Positions 44,008 through 50,413 of a DNA stretch of 50,413 bases are shown here, piece after piece. The notes under the pieces were generated by a model, which made no database searches, was not told where the DNA came from, and saw nothing but the letters and a program-made list of their open reading frames with translations. This stretch comes from Actinobacteria bacterium OV450. GTDB taxonomy: Bacteria; Actinomycetota; Actinomycetes; Streptomycetales; Streptomycetaceae. Position 1 is the stretch's first letter, and each line of letters begins with the position of its first letter. The stretch covers positions 1 to 50,413 of the forward strand of contig LJCW01000324.1 in NCBI GenBank assembly GCA_001298555.1. The letters are read 5' to 3'. The position numbers were made by a program, and so were the translations under genes.

Positions 44008-44310
44008 ATGGACCTGCCCGCAGCCGACGGCATCCCCGGCTCCGGTCGCTGCCCGGACGGCGGTGGCACAGCCGTCGACGTCACACCGGCCTCCGCCCGC
44101 CGTAGCGTCGGTGTGCACACGCCGGCGGCGCCGCTGCTGCTCACCATGGCGGTGATCGTGCAGGTGGTGACGTGGATCCGCGTCGCCCTGGCGGTGGTCC
44201 GTGGTCGGGGGGCGGCTTCGGCCCGCCTGGTTCCGGCCGGGCCGGGGGTGCCGGAGTCCGCCGAGGTCCGCACGCACGCCGACCGGCAGGCCCAGGAGCC
44301 CGGCCAGTAA
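44008..44310 (+). CDS. Possible small membrane protein, 100 residues
   Basis: ATG 44008 opens a frame with one strong hydrophobic helix in the middle (APLLLTMAVIVQVVTWIRVA) flanked by basic residues. Codon bias is acceptable, but there is no clear ribosome site and no known family. It may be a real single-pass protein or chance. It ends 35 bp before the nicotinamidase fragment. Confidence 0.25.
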   Translation: MDLPAADGIPGSGRCPDGGGTAVDVTPASARRSVGVHTPAAPLLLTMAVIVQVVTWIRVALAVVRGRGAASARLVPAGPGVPESAEVRTHADRQAQEPGQ

Positions 44311-44344
44311 CTGCGGTGATCGGCCGGGGCGGTGGCCCCGGCCG

Positions 44345-44819
44345 GGTTTGTCAGGGCGCGCCGACCGCCCCCGAGCCCGATGAGCGCTTCGAGCCCGGCG
44401 CCCCGCCAGGCGCTCCCGACTTCAAGACCTCGTGGCCGGTGCACTGCGTGGCCGGCACGCCAGGCTCCGACTTCCATCCGAATTTCCTCCCTGCGGTGGA
44501 AGCCGGGGCGATCGACGCCGTCTTCTACAAGGGCGCCTACGCGGCCGCCTACAGCGGGTTCGAAGGCGCCGGCGAGGACGGGATGGGACTGGCGACATGG
44601 CTGCGCGCGCAGGACGTCACCGCGGTGGACGTGATCGGTATCGCCACTGACCACTGTGTGAAGGCCACCGCCCTGGACGCCGCCTCGGCCGGGCTCGCCA
44701 CCCAGGTGCTGCTGGACCTCACCGCTGGCGTCAGCCACGGCACCATCCTGCAGGCTTGCGAAGAATTCCGGCAGGCGGGCGTGGAGCTGTCGGGCGCCCC
44801 GGTGGTCGCCGGAGCGTAG
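44345..44819 (+). pseudogene. Nicotinamidase (isochorismatase family), 5'-truncated
   Basis: The frame lacks a start and reads FKTSWPVHCVAGTPGSDFHP, NFLPAVEAGAIDAVFYKGAY, YSGFEGAGEDGMGLATWLRA, then VIGIATDHCVKATALDAASA with the catalytic Cys, and LLDLTAGVSHGTILQA. The first ~55-60 residues, which carry the catalytic Asp (DVQxDF) and the metal site, are missing. Intact enzymes convert nicotinamide to nicotinate in NAD salvage. This copy is inactive unless joined to a start elsewhere. Confidence 0.75.
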
Positions 44820-45120
44820 AGGGTGACCCCCTCACAGTCCGGCCCGTGCGCACACAGCCCATGGGCCGAACCTCGGGCCGTCGGCAGCTACTGCACGCGC
44901 CCGGCCCAGTTCGGTGGTCGCATCGATGTAGGGCGTCGGGTCCGCGGTGACGGCAGGGGACTTCAGCCGATGAACTCCGTGCCTGGCCCGCTCGTATCCG
45001 CCGGGACGTTCACGCGTACGCAAGGAAACCCTTCTCCTGTGGGGGTCGGGCCGAGGAACCCGGGAGGTGCAGGGCCAGACGTCGCCCCGGCAGGCGCTCG
45101 CACGGATGCGTCCGGGGTGG
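44820..45120. other. 300-bp gap between two gene fragments
   Basis: Lies between the tails of the converging nicotinamidase and methyltransferase fragments. No gene-like content recognised. Confidence 0.35.
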
Positions 45121-45440
45121 TCAGGTGACGTGGCCGATGACGACGCCGTTGGCGCCAGCCGCCTCGAAGGGGACGATCTCCACGCGGGCGAAGCCCACGT
45201 CCAGCAGCCACTGCCCGCACTCGGCGCCGGAGTAGTTCTTCCCGTCCTCGGTCTCCACGAGCATGTTCATCCCCATCAGCGCAGCGGCCGCCGGCCCGGT
45301 ACGCGCGTCGTTCAGGAGCAGCTCACAGATCAGCACCACGCCGTCCTCGGGCAGCGCGGCGCGGCACTTGCCCAGCAGGGATCTGCAGGTCTCCTCGTCC
45401 CAGTCGTGGAGGACCATGCTGAGGAGGATTCTCGCTGCGC
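45121..45440 (-). pseudogene. SAM-dependent O-methyltransferase, C-terminal fragment
   Basis: ARILLSMVLHDWDEETCRSL, LGKCRAALPEDGVVLICELL, LNDARTGPAAAALMGMNMLV, ETEDGKNYSGAECGQWLLDV and GFARVEIVPFEA. VLHDWDEE holds the catalytic His of the plant-type/antibiotic O-methyltransferases, and EGKNYSGxE is the late family motif. The SAM-binding GxGxG part is absent; upstream sequence in the frame is unrelated. Such enzymes decorate polyketides in Streptomyces. Confidence 0.75.
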
Positions 45441-46192
45441 GCCCTGGCGCACCTGCTGTGCGTGCGGATCGACTTGCCTGCTCCCCGAGCACGCTCAACC
45501 GGTCGCCGGTGTGGTGCAGTGCCGTCTGCGAGGTCAGCGAGGGGCCGTGACGGGGCATTACCGGCCGTTTCCTGTGTGGCAGGGGTGGGTGGCAGGCACC
45601 GCGCAGCGATGAGGAGCGCCGGAGCGGTGGCGGAGAACTGACGGTCCGTCGGGGGTATCGGTCGCTCCGGTCGGCGTCCCCAGGGGCCCCGTGGACCGGA
45701 GCTTGGGCGGCCGTATCACGCCACTGAGCTGCATCCATACCCGTCAGTGACCGCTCAGTTACTGCGCTGTCCGGCATTCGGGGCGTCGATCCCGGCCGTG
45801 CCTCAGGTCCTTGTACGGAGGGGAACGCCGAGGCGCCCTGCCCCGTGCACCTCTCCGGCAGGCTCGGATGCCTGTCCGGATAGCGGTCATCCGGCGGCGT
45901 GGCCGATTCTGCAGCCGGGCGTCGGCGGGGAGTTGGCAGGGGGGCGGAGCGGAGGACATCATCCTTCCTCGTACGAACCGACTATCTGTTCGGGAGTAAG
46001 AAATGTGTGCGGCAATAGCCGCCGCATCGGCCTCCCCGGCGCCTTGAGGCGCCACTAGATGCACGAAGTGCCTTTCCCGGGGGGCGTGAGTTCCGCGCGC
46101 TCCCGCCTGGCACGCCGTTCCTGCGCAGCTGCCCTCTCGCACACTCACGCCTCCGTTCATTCGATTTCACCGTAGTGGAGTTCTTGACCCTC
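45441..46192. other. 750-bp region upstream of the transglutaminase
   Basis: No supported gene. A short hairpin (GGCGCC, loop TTGA, GGCGCC) lies at 46038-46053. The transglutaminase promoter and leader should fall within the last ~200 bases. A GGAG at 46177-46180 precedes its ATG. Confidence 0.4.
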
Positions 46193-47458
46193 ATGTACAC
46201 ACGCTCGAAGTTCCTCACCTTCACCGCTGTGGCCGTAGTGATGTGCACCGCCGGTCTCGTCCCGTCGGTCGGCCACGCCGCCGAAGTTCCCACCGGGGTT
46301 CCTGCCGGGGAGACGGTGCGCTCCTACGCCGAGAACCACGGACTCACCGCGGCCGATGTCATGCGCATCAACACCCTGAACGAGAAGGCGCTGAGCCTCG
46401 GGCAGCCCGGAAAACCCACGGGCTCCGTGCCGCCGAACGCCTCCGAGTCCTCCAGGGCCGCGGCGGACGGCGGGATGGAGACCCCGCCGGCGGAGCCGCT
46501 GGAGCGGATGCCCGACCCGTACCGCGTTTACGGAGGCAGGGCCTCGACCTCGGTCGGCAACTACATACGCAAGTGGCAGCAGGTGTACAGCCAGCGCGAC
46601 GGTCAGCGGCAGCAGATGACCGAAGCGCAGCGACAGGCACTCGCCTACGGCTGCGTCGGCGTCACGTGGGTGAATTCCGGAAACTACCCGACGAACAAGC
46701 TGGGTTTTGCGTTCTTCGACGAGAGCAAGTACAAGGACGCTGTCAAGAACACCAGCCCCCGCCCCGGTGAAACCCAGTCCGAATTCGAGGGACGCGTAGC
46801 CAAGCAGAGCTTCGACGAGGAGAAGGGCTTCAAGCGGGCTCGAGATGTCGCGTCCGTCATGAACAAGGCCCTTGAAGGCTCCGGCGACGAGAATGCCTAC
46901 CTCACCAAGCTCAAGGCGGAGCTCGGCAAGACGAACGACGCCCTGGCCGACGAGGACGGCCGCTCGAACTTCTACGCGGCTCTGCGCAACACGCCGTCGT
47001 TCAGGGACAAGAACGGAGGAAATTCCGATCCCTCCAAGATGAAGGCGGTCATCTACTCGAAGCACTTCTGGAGTGCCCAGGACCCGCGCAGTTCCGCCGA
47101 CAACAGGAAGTTCGGCGACCCCGAGGGCTTCCGCCCCAACCAGTCCACCGGCCTCGTCGACATGTCGAAGGACCGGAACACCTCGCGCAGCGCCACCAAG
47201 CCCGGTGAGAGCTTCGTCAACTTCGACTACGGCTGGTTCGGCGACCAGAAGGAGCCCGCTGCCGACAAGACGATCTGGACCCACGCCAACCACTTCCACA
47301 ACCCCAACGGCGACATGGGTCCGATGAACGTGTACGAGAGCAGGTTCCAGAACTGGTCTTCGGGCTACGCCGACTTCGACCGCGGCGCCTACATGGTCAC
47401 CTTCATCCCGAAGAGCTGGAACACCGCGCCCGACAACGTGACGCAGGGCTGGCGGTAA
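46193..47458 (+). CDS. Secreted microbial transglutaminase (prepro-enzyme)
   Basis: 421 residues, clearly homologous along its length to the S. mobaraensis enzyme (~407 with prepro). Signal peptide: KFLTFTAVAVVMCTAGLVPS ending GHAA. The pro region (ETVRSYAENHGLTAADVMRI, NTLNEKAL) keeps the enzyme inactive until cleaved. The mature enzyme starts around residue 95 (PPAEPLERMPDPYRVYGG). Catalytic Cys154 in YGCVGVTWVNSG, Asp345 in FVNFDYGWFG and His364 in IWTHANHF have spacings of 191 and 210, identical to Cys64-Asp255-His274 of the S. mobaraensis mature enzyme. It forms Gln-Lys isopeptide bonds between proteins outside the cell. ATG 46193 has GGAG upstream; GTG 46175 is a weaker alternative. It stands alone, with a terminator after it. 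Confidence 0.95.
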   Translation: MYTRSKFLTFTAVAVVMCTAGLVPSVGHAAEVPTGVPAGETVRSYAENHGLTAADVMRINTLNEKALSLGQPGKPTGSVPPNASESSRAAADGGMETPPAEPLERMPDPYRVYGGRASTSVGNYIRKWQQVYSQRDGQRQQMTEAQRQALAYGCVGVTWVNSGNYPTNKLGFAFFDESKYKDAVKNTSPRPGETQSEFEGRVAKQSFDEEKGFKRARDVASVMNKALEGSGDENAYLTKLKAELGKTNDALADEDGRSNFYAALRNTPSFRDKNGGNSDPSKMKAVIYSKHFWSAQDPRSSADNRKFGDPEGFRPNQSTGLVDMSKDRNTSRSATKPGESFVNFDYGWFGDQKEPAADKTIWTHANHFHNPNGDMGPMNVYESRFQNWSSGYADFDRGAYMVTFIPKSWNTAPDNVTQGWR

Positions 47459-47471
47459 CCGTCCGCCGCTC

Positions 47472-47504
47472 GCGCTCCCGGACACTCTTGGCGCCCGGGA
47501 GCGC
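47472..47504 (+). terminator. Transcription terminator after the transglutaminase gene
   Basis: GCGCTCCCGG (47472-47481) and CCGGGAGCGC (47495-47504) form a perfect 10-bp stem with a 13-base loop, starting 14 bases after the TAA. GC-rich stems without a long T run are usual in Streptomyces. Confidence 0.75.
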
Positions 47505-47640
47505 CTTCTGCCGGCGTGCCGAGGGCAGGGCGACCGCTCTCCTGACCGTAAACATGGGGGTGAGGCGGGCAGCACAGGGTGACCCCCGACCGTCGGTCCG
47601 GGGGTTGCCGCGGAGCGGGAACCTTCTCTCTTTGCCGGTC

Positions 47641-48110
47641 AGCCTCTGGCGGCCGTCGGGGTCAGTGTGACGTCGTAGCCCAGTGCCTTGAACTTCCGTA
47701 GCTCACGTTTCATGCTGATCGAGACGCTTGGCGTGGAAGTCGGAGCCGAGGTCCTGGAAACGGGTGTCTGGCTCGGTATCACGTGGTGCCAGACGATGAC
47801 CAGGATCGATCGGGCGACGGCGACCAGGGCCTTCATGTGGCCCCGGCGTTTGACGATCCGCCGGTAGCGTTCACCCAGGAACGTGTCCGTGAGGGAGGCG
47901 CCCATCGCGGCTTCGCCGAGCGCGCCCCCCAGTCAGGGGTTGCCCTTGCCAGTCCCCGCCGAGGCGTCTTCGCTCCGGACTGCAGGGTGCGCGGGGAGGG
48001 TTTGGCCGGCCGCGCACCCGGCCCCTGATCGGGCGCGTGGACCCCGAGCCTGCGGGGATCGCCCGTCGAAGAATTCTGGGCAGCCATCCGCCTGACCGTC
48101 GCCCCCGCGC
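47641..48110 (-). pseudogene. IS110-family transposase, C-terminal remnant
   Basis: Minus-strand pieces over several frames: GNPWLGGALGEAAMGASLTD, TFLGERYRRIVKRRGHMKAL, VAVARSILVIVWHHVI, then after a shift KFKALGYDVTLTPTAA and stop. The pattern G-N-x-W-L-x-x-A-L-x-E-A-A, Y-x-R-x-x-x-R-R-G-x-x-x-A-x-x-A-x-A-x-x-I-L-x-x-x-W-x-x-L is the end of the transposase-20 domain. At least two frameshifts; the N-terminal DEDD domain is absent. Differs from the remnant at 28495, so two separate IS110 elements once entered. Confidence 0.65.
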
Positions 48111-48349
48111 CTGTGAGGATCGTCCGGGTCAGCAGGCGGCCGACGACACACGGTGTGCGCCTCGGCCGGTGCCGAATGGCTCTGCCCCCGAGAACGGAAC
48201 GCGCCTTGCCGAGAAGCACCCCTCGTGACCTGCGGGTTCTGGCGTGCTATGCATGTTCTTTGTCGTCTGCGGGGGGTGGTAGCGGTGCTGTATGGCGGAA
48301 GCACAGGGTGCGGCGTAGTCCATGTACCAGCAGCCCCCTCCCGTCCGGC
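48111..48349. other. Spacer between the IS110 and DUF6233-like remnants
   Basis: About 240 bp without a recognisable gene on either strand. Confidence 0.3.
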
Positions 48350-48612
48350 ACCGCCGCGCTGTCCCCGCGCGGGAGGGAGGCGCGGCAAGAGGCTGCCGCC
48401 AACGCCCGCAGGCCTGCGCCACGGGTACCCGACTGGAAGCTCGAGGTGCACCGCACCGGCTACGGTCCCGCCCCTTCCGCGTCCACGCCGGCCACCGCCC
48501 CGACGGCAACGGCAGGGAGATCACCAGGCACGAGGCCCTTCGCCTCCTGGCCGATGGCACCGAGGCGTGTCTCTTCTGCGGGCCGGAGTTCCAGATCGAC
48601 GGCGCCGCGTAG
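48350..48612 (+). pseudogene. DUF6233-like gene, C-terminal fragment, frameshifted
   Basis: APRVPDWKLEVHRTGYGPAP, a one-base shift near 48475, then FRVHAGHRPDGNGREITRHE, ALRLLADGTEACLFCGPEFQ and a stop. V-P-x-W-x-L-E...R-V-H-x-G...E-A-L-R-L-L-A-D-G-x-x-A-C-x-F-C follows the family pattern, though it is the most divergent of the three fragments. No intact start. Confidence 0.45.
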
Positions 48613-48869
48613 TCGGCGTCAGCCGGGCAGCCGGGTTCCGTGACCTGTGACAGCGAAGACGGACCGCTTGCCACCGAAGTTGGGAAAACGCTGCTTTGTG
48701 CCAACGAAGTCGGCCCTGTTCTCGTACAGCTACGGTAGGCGGCACGTGCATCGGAGAGTGACCGTGGCCCCGGCCTGTCGTGGGAAGGCATCCCCAATCT
48801 GAGTGTCATCAGAACTTCGATTTGGCACGCCACCTGGCCGGTGCAGGGGCGCCCCCCTACCGTGTCGCC
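48613..48869. other. Upstream region of the solenoid-repeat gene
   Basis: About 260 bp with no gene recognised. It probably contains the promoter of the rightward repeat protein. Confidence 0.35.
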
Positions 48870-50024
48870 ATGACGATGCTGACCAGCCTCCTCGCCCACC
48901 TCAGCACCGTCCCCGGTCCGCCGCCCTCTGTCACCCCGGCATCGAACCAGAGCACCAGCTCCGGCACTCCCCTTTGGGCGACGCTCCTTGTGGGCCTCGC
49001 CGGCGCCTTGCTCGCAAGCGCAGGAGCGTTCGCTGGCGCCTGGCGCTCCTCAAGAGCCCTCCGCCAGAACACCGAAAGAACCCTGGAACACGAACGAACC
49101 CGCCTGCTCAACGAACGCTTCAGCACTGCAGCCGAACTCCTCGGCCACAACGAAGCAGCCTGTCGTCTCGCAGGCGTCCACGCCATGGCCGACCTCGCCG
49201 ACGACTGGACCGAACGCCGACAAACCTGCATCGACGTTCTCTGCGCGTACCTGCGCATGCCCTACCCACGAGGCCTGGCAGAGCACACACCAGACGACGA
49301 GGACCCGAACGGACAAGCCAACCGCGAAGTCCGCCTCACTGTCATCCGGACAATCCGTGACCACCTCCTCCCCACCACCCCCGCCGAGACGTCCTGGAGC
49401 GGATACGACCTCGACTTCACCGGCGCCGTATTCGATGGCGGCGACTTCTCCAACGCCAGATTCTCCGGCGGCAAGGTTCGTTTCACCGGAGCCACGTTCT
49501 CCGGCGGCCTGGTGAGCTTCTACGGAGCCACCTTCTCCGGCGGCTCGGTGGGCTTCTACGGAGCCATGTTCTCCGGCAGCGAGGTGCTCTTCCGCGGAGC
49601 TACGTTCTCCGGCGGCTCTGTGAACTTCCGCGGAGCCACGTTCTCCGGCGGCTCGGTGAACTTCCGCGGAGCCACGTTCTCCAGCGACGTGGTGAACTTC
49701 GACCGCGCCGCGTTCTCGGGCGGCGAGGTGGGCTTCTACGGCGCCACGCTCGCGAGCGGGAAGGTGAGCTTCTACGGCGCCAAGTTCTCGAGGGGCACGG
49801 TGAACTTCGACCGCGCCAAGTTCACCAGCGGCACGGTCAACTTCGACCGCGCCAAGTTCTCCGGTGCAGCGGTGACATTCCATGCCGCACAGTTCGATGG
49901 CGGCGTCGTCGACATGCGGGACGTGGCAACCTGGTCGAGGCCGCCGTCCCTCGACGACGGCCTCCTAACAACCCCACCCGCAGGACTACTCCTGCCAGGC
50001 GCGCTACCCAAGCCGAAACCTTGA
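48870..50024 (+). CDS. Membrane-anchored solenoid (pentapeptide-like) repeat protein
   Basis: 384 residues. A short outer N-terminal segment, one membrane helix (WATLLVGLAGALLASAGAFA), a basic coiled stretch (RSSRALRQNTERTLEHERTR), and a conserved helical block (NERFSTAAELLGHNEAACRL, AGVHAMADLADDWTERRQTC). Residues 199-342 then form a beta-solenoid of twelve 12-residue units of the form SGGxVxFxGATF. This layout (helix, helical block, F-x-x-A-x-F repeats) is that of Streptomyces proteins annotated as pentapeptide-repeat proteins, but the unit here is 12 residues rather than 5. Function unknown; other pentapeptide proteins bind gyrase or form scaffolds. ATG 48870 was chosen because the signal-anchor pattern starts there; the ribosome site is poor. 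Confidence 0.8.
   Translation: MTMLTSLLAHLSTVPGPPPSVTPASNQSTSSGTPLWATLLVGLAGALLASAGAFAGAWRSSRALRQNTERTLEHERTRLLNERFSTAAELLGHNEAACRLAGVHAMADLADDWTERRQTCIDVLCAYLRMPYPRGLAEHTPDDEDPNGQANREVRLTVIRTIRDHLLPTTPAETSWSGYDLDFTGAVFDGGDFSNARFSGGKVRFTGATFSGGLVSFYGATFSGGSVGFYGAMFSGSEVLFRGATFSGGSVNFRGATFSGGSVNFRGATFSSDVVNFDRAAFSGGEVGFYGATLASGKVSFYGAKFSRGTVNFDRAKFTSGTVNFDRAKFSGAAVTFHAAQFDGGVVDMRDVATWSRPPSLDDGLLTTPPAGLLLPGALPKPKP
49464..49895 (+). repeat. Twelve tandem 36-bp coding repeats
   Basis: Twelve in-frame units of exactly 36 bp encode S-G-G-x-V-x-F-x-G-A-T-F variants. The central units (about 49610-49680) are nearly identical at DNA level, implying recent duplication or unequal crossing-over. Outer units are more diverged. 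Copy number may vary between strains. Confidence 0.8.
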
Positions 50025-50127
50025 AATCGCGACGGCGGCCGACCCACCAGGGGTGATGACACAGGGCCTGCTTCACGCCTCGGGCGGGAACAGCCGCTCG
50101 TACGCGGGATCCCGCCCATCCGTTCCG

Positions 50128-50413
50128 TCACGGCCCCCGCAGGCGACGGCGGCGAAACTGCACGGCGACAAGGGCTACGACTACGACCACCTGCGCCGAT
50201 GGCTGCGCAAGCGCGGGATCCGCCACCGCATTGCACGCAAGGGCATCGAGTCCTCCGGGCGGCTCGGCCGCCACCGATGGGTCGTCGAGAGAACCGTGTC
50301 CTGGCTCGCCGGCTGCCTCCGACTGCACCGCCGCTACGAACGCAAGGCCGAACACTTCCTCGCCTTCGTCGGCCTAGCCGCGGCCCTTATCTGCCCCCGC
50401 CGCCTCACCACAC
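50128..50413 (+). pseudogene. IS5-family transposase fragment, cut by the window end
   Basis: RPPQATAAKLHGDKGYDYDH, LRRWLRKRGIRHRIARKGIE, SSGRLGRHRWVVERTVSWLA, GCLRLHRRYERKAEHFLAFV, then AALICPRRL up to the edge. LHGDKGYD carries the second catalytic Asp, and G-R-H-R-W-V-V-E-R-T the Glu. There is no start codon and the first ~150 residues are missing, so it is truncated on the left. Whether it ends normally cannot be seen. Confidence 0.75.

Noticed and set aside
46157..47575. A 472-residue minus-strand ORF
   Set aside because: Complement of the transglutaminase gene, whose full catalytic triad is on the plus strand.
49464..49895. CRISPR or non-coding tandem repeat
   Set aside because: The 36-bp units are contiguous, in frame and code for a consistent solenoid repeat, with no spacers.

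Overview
The window has high GC and the strong third-position G/C bias of an actinomycete. Its gene content points to Streptomyces or a close relative: a macrolide-type glycosyltransferase, an Eis-like acetyltransferase, a homologue of the S. mobaraensis transglutaminase, DUF6233-like fragments, a T7SS-type toxin amino end, and a bifunctional deacetylase/GT2 remnant. There are no rRNA genes, tRNA genes or core housekeeping operons. Nine recognisable insertion-sequence (IS) remnants and more than a dozen frameshifted or truncated genes lie among intact ones. I read it as an accessory, decaying region such as a linear-chromosome arm or large plasmid (inference).

Layout. 1-3.4 kb: a membrane-anchored protein cut by the window edge, a 0.32-kb internally deleted IS256 derivative, an IS5 tail and a secreted membrane-anchored protein. 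3.4-10.1 kb: a defence-like stretch with a coiled-coil/GIY-YIG protein, an IS3 element with both ends, a rotted cassette of small integrative-element-type genes including a NUDIX gene, then a compact two-gene unit. That unit is a small helical protein translationally coupled to an NB-ARC/TPR STAND ATPase; a near-identical RHIM/BASS-like motif ends the first protein and begins the second. 10.1-13.3 kb: an IS481 copy joined to a DUF6233 fragment, a cold-shock protein and a small orphan gene. 13.3-18.2 kb: alpha/beta hydrolase and frameshifted MMPL exporter, divergent from a macrolide-type glycosyltransferase. 18.2-23 kb: mostly broken genes (zinc-ribbon protein, STAS, GT2, GDSL tail, DoxX, T7SS toxin amino end) around one intact AhpD-like gene.

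23-28.1 kb: a secreted carboxylesterase divergent from a MerR regulator that has a perfect operator palindrome just before its start, and an SDR reductase convergent with a WYL regulator. 28.1-34.8 kb: a hairpin-rich spacer, IS110 tail, SUKH protein, small membrane protein, a coupled AAA ATPase/TPR-membrane pair (ATPase frameshifted), an MBL-fold fragment, an orphan protein and a degraded HAD-like gene. 34.8-38.7 kb: IS630 remnant, an IS30-HTH/MarR-type regulator divergent from a secreted serine hydrolase, IS5 and DUF6233 fragments, and a small secreted peptide. 39.3-43.4 kb: Eis-like acetyltransferase, a phosphodiesterase/pyrophosphatase-family enzyme, and a stand-alone condensation-domain protein preceded by a 43-codon ORF. 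43.4-50.4 kb: fragments of a nicotinamidase and an O-methyltransferase, an apparently intact secreted transglutaminase with a terminator, an IS110 remnant, a third DUF6233 fragment, a solenoid protein of twelve 12-residue repeats, and an IS5 fragment running off the end.

Best candidate for an under-described system: the two-gene unit at 7447-10061, whose layout fits a bacterial NLR that triggers a partner effector by amyloid templating. That function is inferred from sequence and gene order only. Every frameshift reported could be real or a sequencing error; read support would separate the two.
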